64,000 bases of DNA from Sparassis latifolia (taxonomy: Eukaryota > Basidiomycota > Agaricomycetes > Polyporales > Sparassidaceae). This document shows positions 35,336-46,127 of the stretch, one piece after another (the stretch's first letter is position 1; each line of letters starts with the position of its first letter). The notes below the pieces were generated by a model. It was not told the DNA's origin. It was given only the letters and a program-made list of their open reading frames with translations, and ran no database searches. Location of the stretch: contig CM031561.1 of NCBI GenBank assembly GCA_018466975.1, forward strand, positions 62,001 to 126,000. Reading direction: 5' to 3'. Both the position numbers and the translations under genes were made by a program.

Positions 35336-36389
35336 ATGGCAGGGACAACGGAGAAGTTGCACATTCTCGTCCACCCTCTGATCAATTCGCGACTATCTCA
35401 GCTCAGGCTGACCACTACCAATGCAAAAGAGTTTCGCGAGGTGTCCATAGACCCATCTTTTACTCGCTACACATCACAGCAGCTCACATAGCTGCTTACA
35501 GGGTATACGTGACATTAGCCTTATACTAGGCATTGAGGCAAGCCGCTACTTAGAGGAAGAAACGATTACCGGAGTGGGTGCTTTTGCTTCGCGGCCTTGT
35601 ACACTCATCCGACACAGTTCCGTGTCAGCAAACCCCAGTAGGACCATTCACTGGCTCTGCTATCAAGCCGAAGATTGGTCTCACACCAGTATTGCGCGCT
35701 GGTCTCGGAATGACGGATGCTCTCTTGGATCTATTCCCGTACGTGGTCTTACGTTTGTCCGCGTACGCCTCGCTGATGCTGGCATGCGGGCGTGGTGGTC
35801 AGGGCTGCGCCTGTCTATCACCTTGGGATCTTCAGGGAGAAGGTCACGTTGCAGCCGGTGGAGTGTGCGTCTTCACATTATCTATGCGTCGTGATCTGAC
35901 AGTTGCGCAGACTATTCGAAGCTTCCGTCCAACCCGACCGTTGACATGGTCTTCCTACTGGATCCTCTGATTGCAACGGGAGGGACAGCATGTGCTGCCT
36001 TGAACATGATTTTGGATTGGGGTATTCCTGGTATGTCTGAGTCTCCGCGTTCCATTTCCATGGCATGACTGCTCGTGGCCTATCGCGCTCGTAGTCAAGC
36101 AGATAAAGCTACTCTGCATATTGGCTTCGCAAGATGGTCTAAATCGCGTATGTGCCGAATTTCCAGGTATAGAAGTGAGTCGTGAAGCTTCTATGCATCG
36201 ACGTGTCTGTTGAGCCTTCACACCCTGGCAGATCTGGGTGTCCGCTGTCGACCCAAACCTGACTGCGAGGGGCCTGATCAACCCAGGACTGGGCGACACC
36301 GTATGCTTTCTCCCGTGCTGGTTCTATCTGCAGTTTCCTAATCACACGCCATTCAGGGCGATCGTCTATACAACACTCTCAAGGAATGA
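35336..36389 (+). CDS. FUR1: Uracil phosphoribosyltransferase
   Basis: Makes UMP from uracil and PRPP in pyrimidine salvage; the enzyme also activates 5-fluorouracil. The start MAGTTEKLHILVHPLINSRL leads through introns to GIRDISLILGIEASRYLEEE, QTPVGPFTGSAIKPKIGLTP and VLRAGLGMTDALLDLFP. Then come VYHLGIFREKVTLQPVEYYS and KLPSNPTVDMVFLLDPLIAT, followed by GGTACAALNMILDWGIP; the PRPP loop DPLIATGGTA is intact. The C-terminus is GLINPGLGDTGDRLYNTLKE, the conserved uracil-binding end. Seven or so short introns, all in frame. The donor after EETITG is ambiguous by one or two residues. It starts about 220 bp after the ubiquitin-like gene on the same strand. Confidence 0.94.
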
Positions 36390-36735
36390 TCTCAGGCTTG
36401 ACATTCAAAGATTGGAGGGCTGGATGAAGGATACGCGATCCGAGTCAGCTGACTTTATCTCTAGATCTCTGTATAGCTAGCTATAAACATATTCTCGAGC
36501 CTTGCCATGTACTTACATGTAATGATGTACCTGGTGTATGTGGTTGAGATGTACAGTACATCTTATGTGAATACAAAATATCGCCGATATGAGTACGTTC
36601 TCAAAAAAACCACGTGGGAGGAGATGGTAGACGGAACGCCATGATGAGCAATCCGTGAATTCGGAATTCGGCCTGGTCATATACAAGTGCGATGGCAGCG
36701 AAAAGTTCCTCTTCTGCTCTAATCTTTCTTCCCCC

Positions 36736-39700
36736 ATGGCCGTTGATATGTCTGGAGTTTCAACACCGCTATCGTCCACCGCTACATTGTCGGGCACGTC
36801 CTCTCCGAAATTGACGACTTTGGAGAAAAATATTGCCAACGGCCCTGCCATTCCGGCTTCTACTGCGATTGAATACATTGCTTCGCGTTCGAGCTTGAGC
36901 TCGTCCGTCTTTGTCTATGATCTCGCAGAACAGGCGGGCTTCGGCACCCTCACCAAATCATGGGCGGAATCGAGCAGCGACGTAGCCTCCGTTGTGAGTC
37001 TGCAGACTAGAGCTGGTGCCGGCTTGAGCTTGGTCGGAAGGCTTTCCCAAGGATCGAGCAAGGATACCAAAGGTGCAGTCCTCACGGCATTTACGACTCC
37101 CACTGGCTTGGCTGCCATGGTGCAGTCACTATCCTACCTACCGCCTGCTACTGCGAGCAGCAGGCTAATTATACAGGTGCCTACCGTCACTCCCGTCGGC
37201 GAAAACTTCTCGTTGTCGCCCACCCTTGCACCTCTTGCCCCCGTCTTCTCCATGTTACCCGACAGCTTCACCGTTCTCCTGTCCGCGGCACCCCAGGAGG
37301 CTGTAGATCTTACCGCGCTCTCTTACAAATTGACCGACACTCATGTCATCCATCTCTTCGATCACTACAGCTCTGCCAGGGAGACCGGTCATAGCATCAT
37401 TCCGGCAGTCCCTTCGCAAGAAGCCGGACTGACGGTCAAGGAGGGACTGACCAAGGCTGGATATGGTGCTTTCGACTATGCCGGGGACAAGGAAGCGCAC
37501 ACGGTAATCGTGCTGCTGAATGGACCGCTGGCGTTGGTCGCGAAGGCGATTGCGTCGCATGTCTCAGGTCTGGGAGTCGTTGTAGTCCGTCTGCTTAGGC
37601 CTTGGGACGAGGATGCATTGAGGCAGATCATCCCAGCTTCCACCAGGCATATCCATGTGCTCGATGATGTTCCGACCGAGACGACCCAAGGAGCATTGTA
37701 CATGGATGTGTTCGCCTCCGTGCTAGATCCTATGAACTCCGGTCCTGTGGTTAAGTCTCATCGCATCGTCTCGTCGCACACCCAGGAGTTCCTTACCAGA
37801 CCGGCCATTTTCGTCTCTTTCCTCTGCGAGTTCGTTCCCACTGCCGTTCCAGCGTCAATAGATGCTCCCAACTTGAAGAAGTTATTGTTCTTCAGCGTCC
37901 CAGATTCCCCACTATCTGTCCTCCCGCGCATGGTAGAACAGACTTTCCTGACGCATCCTTCCATCTCAGCACGTCTTGTCACCGATCATGACGTGTTCGC
38001 CAAGGTCACGGTTGACCGTCTTCTACTCTCCCCGAAGGACGATAAGTCGCCGTTCGTCCCACTTTCCGTTACGCTGCCCATCACGCCTGGGAGCCCAGGA
38101 GAAGCGGATTTCGTGGCTGTATCGGACCAGGCACTGTTGAAGTCTCACTCGATTATCACTCACGCAAAAGCAGGATCTGCTCTACTTATCGTTACGTCTT
38201 GGACTGCAGACGAACTCGTCTCGAACGTCTCGCTAGAAGTTGCAGCGCTGGTTCATGAGAAGAACTTGCGCCTCTACATCATCACTGCGAAGGAACTAGC
38301 CGCTGACCTGAGTGATGTCGTAGGTACGGCTCGGGAGACGTTGGAGGATGTTATTGTGTATCTGGCGTTCTTGCGGTTGTATCTCGCCCAGAATGCAACC
38401 GAGGAGCTTGTCATCAAGCTTGCACAGAGTACGTTGGGTCCGATTGTTCAGGGAGTTAACCTCTTGAAGGTCGGGTCCAGGACTTGGAGTGCGTTGGTAC
38501 AGGTCGACACCCCTGCGCCGGCGAAGGATGTGGAAGGTGCTGAAGCCGAGACAGCCAAATCCGTCGCTCTCAAAGACTTCGTGTTCAATACCATCGCGGT
38601 AGAGGTTTTCGATGGAGACACCGTCGCGAGCGATGCTCGTCTAGGTTCGTGGCACGATGCGGCCAAACATATCATCTTCCCTACTGCGTTCACGCCTGAG
38701 GGCTTAATACCCGGAAGCGAGCTCTCACAGGATCCGTCTCTACGTCCCGACCTCGCTGAACGAACTTACCTCATCACTTGCACGGTTAACCGTCGACTCA
38801 CGCCCGAGGACTACGACCGCAATGTCTTCCACCTCGAGTTCGACACAAGCGGGACTGGGCTAAAGTATGAGATTGGCGAGGCATTGGGTGTGCACGGGTG
38901 GAACGACACGCAGGAAGTGCTCGACTTTTGCGCTTGGTACGGCATCAATCCTGACCGCCTCATCACCATCCCTGTTCTCGGCAGCGACGGCATCAAATTG
39001 CACACACGTACGGTTTTCCAGGCGCTGCAGCAGCAGATCGACTTGTTCGGCAAGCCGGGCAAGTCTTTTTATACCGACCTGTCAGAGTACGCGAGTACTA
39101 AGGCGGACAAGTACGCGCTGCAGTTCATCGGCTCGCCGGAAGGCGCTGCTACGTTCAAGAAGCTGTCTGAGAAGGACACGGTGACGTTCGCGGATATTTT
39201 GATGCGGTATAGCAGCGCGAAGCCGGGCATCGAGGCGCTCTGCGAGCTCATTGGAGACATCAAGCCTCGGCACTACAGTATTGCAAGTGCCCAGGCCGTG
39301 GTGGGCGATAGGGTTGACCTCCTCGTTGTCAGTGTGGAGTGGGTGACACCGAGTGGTAGGTCACTCCGCCTTCCTAGCCGCCGTACAATGTTTCACAGTT
39401 CGTGACGCAGGTTCTTCTCGGTATGGCCAGTGCACAAGATATCTCGCAGGTCTGAAAGTTGGCCAGAAAGTGACCGTCTCAATCAAACCTAGCGTGATGA
39501 AGGTACTATCATCGTACAGTGCATGGTATTCACCAGCTGACGGTCCAGCTTGTAGCTTCCTTCTGACAACATGCAGCCCATAATCATGGCCGGTCTGGGC
39601 ACAGGCGCAGCGCCCTTCCGGGCCTTCCTCCAGCACCGTGCCTGGCTTGCCGCACAGAACATCCCGGTGGGACCGACGTACTACTACTTCGGATCGCGCC

Positions 39701-40086
39701 ACCAGTCGCAAGAGTACCTGTATGGTGAGGAGATTGAGGCGTACCTTCAAGAAGGGACGATCACGCGCGCGGGGCTTGCGTTCTCGCGCGACGGTCCACG
39801 CAAGGTATACATCCAGCACAAGATGCGTGTAGACTCTGAGGAGCTTGCGCGCATGTTGTGGGACGACCGCGGTGTGTTCTACCTGTGTGGTCCTACCTGG
39901 CCTGTGCCGGACGTGTATGAGGCGCTTGTGGAGGCGCTCGTGAAGCACACGGGCGAGGAGCAGGAGGCCGCTGGTGCTTTCTTAGAGGGCCTGAAGGAAG
40001 AGGAGCGCTATGTGCTTGAGGTATGTGAAGCCCCTTCCTGACGTTCCAGATGTTTAACTCGCGCTTCAAATCTCCAGGTGTATTAG
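36736..40086 (+). CDS. MET10: Sulfite reductase [NADPH] flavoprotein (alpha) subunit
   Basis: Passes electrons from NADPH to the sulfite reductase beta subunit in sulfate assimilation. The open frame begins at a GTG at 36655, but the first sensible ATG is 36736 (MAVDMSGVSTPLSSTATLSG); 36748 is an alternative. The long N-terminal half (IPASTAIEYIASRSSLSSSV, TGLAAMVQSLSYLPP, VVVVRLLRPWDEDALRQIIP) is the pyruvate:ferredoxin-oxidoreductase-like region found in fungal Met10 proteins. The C-terminal half is the FAD/NADPH reductase: YDRNVFHLEFDTSGTGLKYE, GEALGVHGWNDTQEV, LIGDIKPRHYSIASAQ, MAGLGTGAAPFRAFLQHRAW, YYYFGSRHQSQEYLY and GVFYLCGPTWPVPDVYEAL. The end is YVLEVY after a last intron. About 1,000 residues; intact apart from three small introns near the 3' end. 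Confidence 0.93.
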
Positions 40087-41383
40087 TCCTTTCTACTAGT
40101 ATTTATATACAGTGCAGGATATATACACTACCTTCGGTATACCATCCCTAGAATAATACTGGGATGCAGAAACATATTATTTCTACCGCTGAACTTCGTC
40201 GTCCACATTGTTCGTGATGAGAGTACCGGTGCTTACGCCCTCTTAAGTCCACTTCTGCGCCCACACTGAGCCCGCTCGGGCACCCGCCGAGATCGCAGCG
40301 TCGCACGACCACCCGCCTGCACGACCGCGCGCCTACACGCCCTGCTGCACGTGCGTGTGATGCGCCCGCCGGGCCCGAGCGCGAGTAGGGTAGTAGAGCG
40401 CCTCAGTCGCCGCGGAGGTCCCAAAAGCGGACCTGGGCGTCCCACCCGCCGACGAGAGGACGTACGGTTCTTGCGCGGGCGTGGTCGCGCCCGTGGTGAG
40501 CGCGGAGGGTGGGTTCGCGGGGCAGTTGGGGTGCGTGCCCACGACGTACGGCACTGTCGCGGTGGAGAGTCAGTAGGCTGCGGTGGGTATGAGGGATCAG
40601 ATACAAAAGCCAGCCAGTGGCAGCTCACCTTGATGAAAACACCGGCCTCAAACTGTTTTCCTGGGAGTTTTGATCTTATTGGAAAAGTACGCCGTTATAT
40701 CCAATGACGAGGAAGTTCCGTAGGGGGACGAGTCAGACCGCACGCTAGCACCAAGGTTCAGCAGCGTCACGGTATACGGTCACACAAGAAAGATCCTCAT
40801 ACTTACTCAAGGCAGTTCCGGACACCTTTGTAAAAGAATACGACCTCTTTCAAACTATATCCATCGAGCAGGGAAAATTCGGACTAGACAGAGCGCTCGC
40901 GGCAAAAGCGGACCCCGGCCTTGTAGGACTTCACCGTGGCAAGGTGTATTTCTCTTGCAGTGAGTAAGTGATACGACAGAACGCGACGGGTGACAATATT
41001 CACTTCATATTTTCGCCTGTTCGCACACACCTGTTCCTTCGTTGGCACGTCCTCTGTTGTTCCCCGTCCTTTTAAACCCATGCAGCTCCAGTGACAGGTC
41101 GTCTCGACATAAGGAAATCCGACGCGGGGCGAGGCTGATTATATACTTGCCGCGGACTACACGCTATGGACAAGTTCAGTGAATGTATACATGAGGATTA
41201 AACCTTTCTACATACATTGTTCGATTTTTCCAGGAGACTCTGGTCAGAACGCGCGAATCCATGCAAGGTGACTGCAGAACATCCATAACTCTATCGTCCC
41301 AGCTATGCACTGTAGCTCAATACCTCGTGATTAGTGACTGCTATCTACCAAGGACGGGACGCATAATAGCAACACTCACTTCG
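40087..41383. other. 1.3-kb region with no firm gene
   Basis: Follows the sulfite reductase gene. The left part is AT-rich 3' flank. The middle has a GC-rich minus-strand segment with WD40-like character, listed separately. The right part is the 3' flank of the IMPACT-family gene. No other coding sequence is recognised. Confidence 0.4.
40394..40585 (-). other. Possible WD40-repeat fragment
   Basis: The minus strand reads VRPLVGGWDAQVRFWDLRGD just before a stop, which looks like the end of a WD40 blade (GGxD...VRFWDLR). In another minus frame the preceding residues read VPYVVGTHPNCPANPPSALT. No second repeat or N-terminus was found, so this is either a relic of a WD40 gene or a chance match in GC-rich sequence. 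Confidence 0.25.
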
Positions 41384-42040
41384 TCACTTCTTTTCCCGCT
41401 TCCCCTTCTTTCCCTTCCCCTTAGAGCGCTGTTCGCTGTTCGCATCCTCCGTCTTCCCCCATAAACCAAACCCACCGAGCTCCAGCGCCTCCTTGGCCAC
41501 GGACGAGATGCACTTCCACCTGTCCGAACCGAGCTTCACGCCGCCGTACCAGCGGAAGACCACGAGGACGACGTCCTCGCAGCCCGATAGCTCGAGGAGG
41601 CGCGAGAGACGCTCGCCTGCGCCAGACTCTCCACCATCCGAGGAGCCACTAGAGACAGAGGCTGCTCGAGAGCCGTCAGCGGTCCCAGTCGTCCGATTCG
41701 ACGGGGAGGAACCGCGCCAAGCCCACATGGCGTGGGTCGCGCGTTTCGTCCGCGGGAATGTCTTCTCAACGTGAGCAATAAAGTCATGGACGTAGCCTGT
41801 TTCGGAGGGGGTATCACCAGTGTCGCCATAGGTTGAAGGGAGTCGGGACGCGTGGGCGCGGAAGGCGGACTTGAGATGGGTGAGTGTCTCGGAAGACGCG
41901 ACTGCATGGGGCCAGGAGACGCTCTCGCTCGAAGAAGGCCTCGAGCTATGCCATCGATGTTGAACACTAGTAGGAGGGTTTCCAGAGGGTGTAAGGTGGA
42001 TAACAGAGCTTGTCGCCGCTATATTGCGGGCAGCGGCCAT
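41384..42040 (-). CDS. IMPACT-family protein (UPF0029 domain), without RWD domain
   Basis: Single-exon protein of about 218 residues. The ATG at 42040 starts MAAARNIAATSSVIHLTPSG; upstream codons of the frame lack an ATG. The UPF0029/IMPACT domain begins near SETLTHLKSAFRAHASRLPS and shows HAMWAWR, DGGESGAGERLSRLLELSG and EDVVLVVFRWYGGVKLGSDR; the DDGExGAGxRL and RWYGGxxLG motifs are diagnostic. The C-terminus is a Lys-rich tail (SKGKGKKGKREKK). Yeast Yih1 and mammalian IMPACT bind Gcn1 through an N-terminal RWD domain, which is absent here, so this is the short form of the family and its role is unknown. The Arg/Ser-rich N-terminus could be a mitochondrial presequence; that is inference. Confidence 0.87.
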   Translation of the reverse strand: MAAARNIAATSSVIHLTPSGNPPTSVQHRWHSSRPSSSESVSWPHAVASSETLTHLKSAFRAHASRLPSTYGDTGDTPSETGYVHDFIAHVEKTFPRTKRATHAMWAWRGSSPSNRTTGTADGSRAASVSSGSSDGGESGAGERLSRLLELSGCEDVVLVVFRWYGGVKLGSDRWKCISSVAKEALELGGFGLWGKTEDANSEQRSKGKGKKGKREKK

Positions 42041-42337
42041 CAAGGCGAGCGTCAACCACGAGAAGCGCCCACTGTGCCAGACAAGCGCCCATTGTCATGC
42101 AAATAAGATCATCGTGGCAGATTGAAAAGGTGCTGCGGATGCCATCTAAGTATACAGAGTGTGCAAATCAACTTCCGTGAGAGCAAAAAGATAGCAATGG
42201 ACATGGACAGAGAGAATGACGATAATGGTGAATGCCACTGAAAGTAGAAAATGAGAAATCCTGGAGATAGCGTATGAAATAAGAGCACCGCCACAAATAG
42301 ATCGTAAGTACTGGTTCGTACGCACCGACGGAACATC

Positions 42338-43474
42338 CTACAAACCGAACATACTAGGCAGCCGTTGCCAAAAGTCAATCTTCCAGTCATAGACAGTCGT
42401 CTCCATCTGCAGGTGGCAACTCCCACAGAGCGAATCACGAATATCTCCCGTGCTGTGGTCGCGTGTCTCCGTATTCTCCATGCACTTTTTCAGGGCACTG
42501 ACCGGGTCGTACCTGTCCTCCTTGCCTAAAACATGGTCGCGTATGGAACAGCGCACGCGGTAGCACATATCACGGTGCGAACAGCCGTCGGCCGTCTTTT
42601 GCGACATCGGAACACCGAGCATCTCCTTGCGGATCCTGTCGATTTCGTCTTGGAGGCACTCGCGGCCGCGCATGACGCGCATGGAGTCATCATGCGTGAG
42701 CAACGCCCAGCGGACTGTCATGGCGCCGCGGGCAAGAACTTTGCGGTCGGCACCCTCTGCGCGGCATGCATCCCAGTCGAGGGTGGCGGGCGTGCGGGCT
42801 ATACGGTAGAATGCAGCAGGAAGGATAGCGGGGCAGCCGAAATCGCATGCGAGACGGATGGCGAGGGCAGGCTCGGGAAAGCAGTCATCGATGAAAGGAA
42901 GGTTGACTTGACCGAGGTTGAGGATGCAGTTCTGGCGTGCGCGCTGCGCGGCGGCGATCTCGGCCTCGACCTGCTCCCAGGCGTCGACGGTGCACGGCCA
43001 ATCTGCCGAAAAGTGATCGAGGAGGCGGGCGTGCAGGTCATCGAGCTGGTATTTAGCCGTTAGGCGCAGCATGCCGGTGATGAGGGCAGGCGTATTTGGA
43101 TCGAGCCGTTTGTAGGGAAGCTCACTGGGGTAGAAAACGATTCAACCGTAGAACCTGTCATGAAGTATCATCACGCACGATGGGTTGTACAAAACACTTA
43201 GGAGGCTCGCAAAATCCTCGGCGGCGTCAGCCATTTGGACGAGCGGCACTCCGTCGTATCCTTCTTCATCTGGCGGAGGCGGCACATCGAACATGTCTGC
43301 AAACACGGGTGAATGGTGCGCAAGCATAAAGCGATGCACGCGAAATAGTTGTTCCGAGGCTTTTTCTGAGACAGTCGGTACGGAAAGGACGATGTCCCCG
43401 CTTTTGAAATAGAGTGTCGGATGGCGTTCGAAGGGAACAGCACTAGTGGGCTGGGCACCGGAAGAGTTCATCAT
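42338..43474 (-). CDS. BTB/POZ-domain protein
   Basis: Probable adaptor protein; function unknown. The ATG at 43474 starts MMNSSGAQPTSAVPFERHPT, and an in-frame GTG upstream is not a likely start. The BTB fold shows LYFKSGDIVLSVPT, LFRVHRFMLAHHSPVFADMF (the canonical F+VH+xxLxxxSxxFxxM pattern) and DFASLLSVLYNPS. After one intron (about 43075-43140) come PALITGMLRLTAKYQLDDL and HARLLDHFSADWP. The C-terminal part is Cys-rich (CSHRDMCYRVRCSIRDHV, SLCGSCHLQME) and may bind zinc. Many such BTB genes occur in Agaricomycetes. End FWQRLPSMFGL. Confidence 0.87.
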
Positions 43475-43827
43475 CGCCCCTCGGTCGAAAGAGAGGTACA
43501 CGTTACAAAGCAGGAGAACCGGGTAAATCGTTGGCTGTAGGCAGTACTACTACTACTGTTCGTGCCGAATCAAACCATCACGCGTAAGGGTGACGACATC
43601 ACATGATATGTGACAGTTGCGTCCGACAGACGGTGCGCCGTGCGGTCAATTTGAATCAACCAGGCCTTTGCTCGCCTCCTCCACCCGCCAGTCCTCGAAC
43701 ATCTGAAATCCTCGATCGCGTCGCAGCGCGTGTGAAGCTGGATGGTCGTGGCGTGTGCAGATGTGGTGTGAGTGTATTGGATACATTGGAGGCGGCCTTA
43801 CTAAATCATAAAGGTGCAGTGCCATCC

Positions 43828-44163
43828 TCAGTCGATATCCGAGGCTGAAGGAGCGGCTGTCTCACGGGCGAGGAAGTGGTCGACGAAGACAGGGATGTTG
43901 GAGTCGATCCAGCTGTCTTCCTCGGTGTTGAATGTGTTGGTCTGACGCGTTGCGCCTATTCCACTAGCCAGCGGCAGACTTGCGGGACGCGCTCGTGGGA
44001 TAGCCGCCGTCGCTCTCGTCGACCGCTCGCGACATCGAGAACGCGGAAACAAAAAAGGGCTCGGCCCTCCGCGCGGTGAATTGCGTCATGCTCGTCCTCT
44101 GCACCTCCCCGGCCCGGCGTCCGCTCGAAGATCTCACCTGGACTCGAGCCTTATAACATCCAT
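43828..44163 (-). CDS. Possible small protein, unassigned
   Basis: The minus frame ending at 43828 reads TRQTNTFNTEEDSWIDSNIP then VFVDHFLARETAAPSASDID, which looks like real protein with a conserved-type C-terminus. The frame lacks an ATG; one splice model starts at 44163 (MDVIRLES) and removes an intron to give an Arg-rich N-terminus like a mitochondrial presequence. The model is tentative. It is divergent from the oxidoreductase at 44227. Confidence 0.3.
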
Positions 44164-44226
44164 GGAACCCGTCCTCGTCGTCCGCTCTTGACACTCACAC
44201 TCGATATCCTCTCCACCAGAAAAGAT

Positions 44227-45641
44227 ATGTCCTTCAAGCCCATCAAGTCCGCCGTGCTGGGCGTCGGCCTCGGCGGCCTCACCTTTCATATCCCCTTCGT
44301 CCTCGCCCTCCCTCGGTACTTCAAGCTCTACGCCGTACTCGAGCGCCACCCTGCCGGCCCTGGAGGTAAGCTCGCAGCCCGCTTCGGCGCCCAAGCCGCA
44401 GAAGGCGTCAAGATCTACCGCACATACGCCGACCTCCTCGCCGACCCTGAGATTGAGCTCATCTTCATCAGTACGCCCAGCGAGACCCACTTCGCGCTCG
44501 CTCGACAGGCGCTGCAAGCCGGGAAACACGGTACGTCCGCGCCCTGCTAACACTGTCTGACGGGGCCTCACCCGTGCACAAGTGCTCGTCGACAAGCCCG
44601 TGACGGCAACCGCCGCGGAGGCGTACGAGCTCGGCGCGCTCGCCAAGTCTAAGGGTGTCGTCCTCTACCCCTTCCAGAACCGCCGTTGGGACTCCGACTT
44701 CTTCGCCCTCCGCAAGCTGCTCGCTCTCCCCCCGAGTGACCCGAAGTCCCTCGGCACACTCGTCGAGTTCGAGTCGCGGTGCGCATCCTTCCCTCTCCCC
44801 ACTTAGCTGACATTGAATGCTGAATGCGCCTCCGCGCCAGCTTCGACCGCTACCGCGCATCGCTGAAGAACACGTGGAAGGACCTGCCCCTTCCCGCGAA
44901 CGGGCTCACGTATGATCTCGGCGCCCACTTGATCGACCAAGTGCTCCTCCTCTTCGGCCGTCCCGCGAAGCTCACCGCCATAATCGAGAACATCCGCGGC
45001 CTCGGGCATCCCGAGGTTGACGATTGCGTGCGTTCATCGCCTCCCGCTCCGCTTCTCCTCCCTCTTGCATGCAGGGGCTGACCCCGCCCTCCGTTGCAGT
45101 TCACGATCCTCATGCACTACCCGCCGCGCCCGGCGACATCTGACCTGCACCCGACGTCCTTCACCGCGATTCTGCGCGGGCATATTCTCTCCGTGCGCGC
45201 CCCACAGGTGCGCTACGTCGTGCGCGGCACAACGGGCACTTTCGTCAAGTTCGGCGTCGACGTGCAGGAAGACCAGCTGCGCGTTATGCAGAGCCCGTCC
45301 GAGATCGTCGCCAGCGCGTCGTACGGGCTCGAGCCCGAGACGATCTGGGGCACAGTGGAGAACCTCGCGCCGAGCGGCGATGTCGTCAAGTCCACGTGCG
45401 TTTTCCTTTCCCCCAAGCATGTTTGCTCAAGTGGCGATGATACTGACGATGCGGGGGCAGATGGCCGTCGCTCGAGAGCGGCAGCTACTCCGGGCTGTTT
45501 GTGAACCTCGCGGAGGTGATCCGCGAGGGCAAGGAGCAGGCGGTCAAGTGGGTCGAGTCTGCGGAGGTCATCGAGATGATCGAGCTGGCGTACAAGAGCG
45601 CGAAGGAGGAGCGCACGCTCGTCGTGCCCCCACGGCCCTGA
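44227..45641 (+). CDS. Gfo/Idh/MocA-family NAD(P)-dependent oxidoreductase
   Basis: Sugar or polyol dehydrogenase-type enzyme; the substrate is not predictable. The start MSFKPIKSAVLGVGLGGLTF has the Rossmann GxGxGG motif. Family hallmarks follow: IELIFISTPSETHFALARQA, then HVLVDKPVTATAAEAYELGA (the catalytic Lys lies in DKP), and VLYPFQNRRWDSDFFALRKL. In the C-terminal domain GLTYDLGAHLIDQVLLLFG has the DLGxHLID motif. The end is SAKEERTLVVPPRP. Introns at about 44532, 44778, 45027 and 45395 all restore frame. The sequence is most like fungal GFO/YvaA-type oxidoreductases. All catalytic residues expected in the family appear present. Confidence 0.92.
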
Positions 45642-46127
45642 GACGCACACCGATCGCACACGGACAGTTCGGATACGAGAAGTTTCGCGTTGTGTACTGA
45701 TAATAGACCTGCAGTTCTTACAGATCATCAACAATGTAATGCTGGTGTAAATAGTATGGTATGTGGATGAGACACACTAGATTGACTATGGAATTCGTCA
45801 GACGAGACAGATTTTACGCCGAGGGCAACTGGCTGTGACAATGGAGGCACGCAAAAGGGAAGCTGCGATATTCAGCGGTGTACGAAGAATTTCACACCAG
45901 CAATGCCGGTGCCAAAGGTGCAAAATGCATACCAGGCAGATTTTCGTACCAGCAACGCCGTGCCATGGCCAAACACTGACTGCCAGGCAGACTTTCGTTC
46001 CAGCAATGCCGAAGCGTTAACCGCCACCTCTACTCAAAAGATCGTGCCAGAGCAATTACTCTCAGTGCAGGGCATTGAAGACCTGCTCAACGCAAGCAGA
46101 GCTTGTAAAATTCTACTATACCACGTT
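45642..46127. other. Convergent intergenic region
   Basis: About 490 bp between the oxidoreductase (+) and RRP8 (-) stops. It contains two copies of a 29-bp imperfect repeat (listed separately) and no coding sequence. Confidence 0.4.
45932..46011. repeat. Imperfect 29-bp direct repeat
   Basis: Two copies sharing CCAGGCAGAYTTTCG followed by TWCCAGCAAYGCCG (45932-45960 and 45983-46011), with three mismatches and spaced 51 bp start to start. A third partial match, ACCAGCAATGCCG, lies upstream at about 45896. The function is unknown; it sits in the shared 3' region. Confidence 0.75.

Noticed and set aside
44134..44646. A 170-codon minus-strand open frame
   Set aside because: It lies antisense to the well-supported first exon of the Gfo/Idh/MocA gene and shows no family motif.
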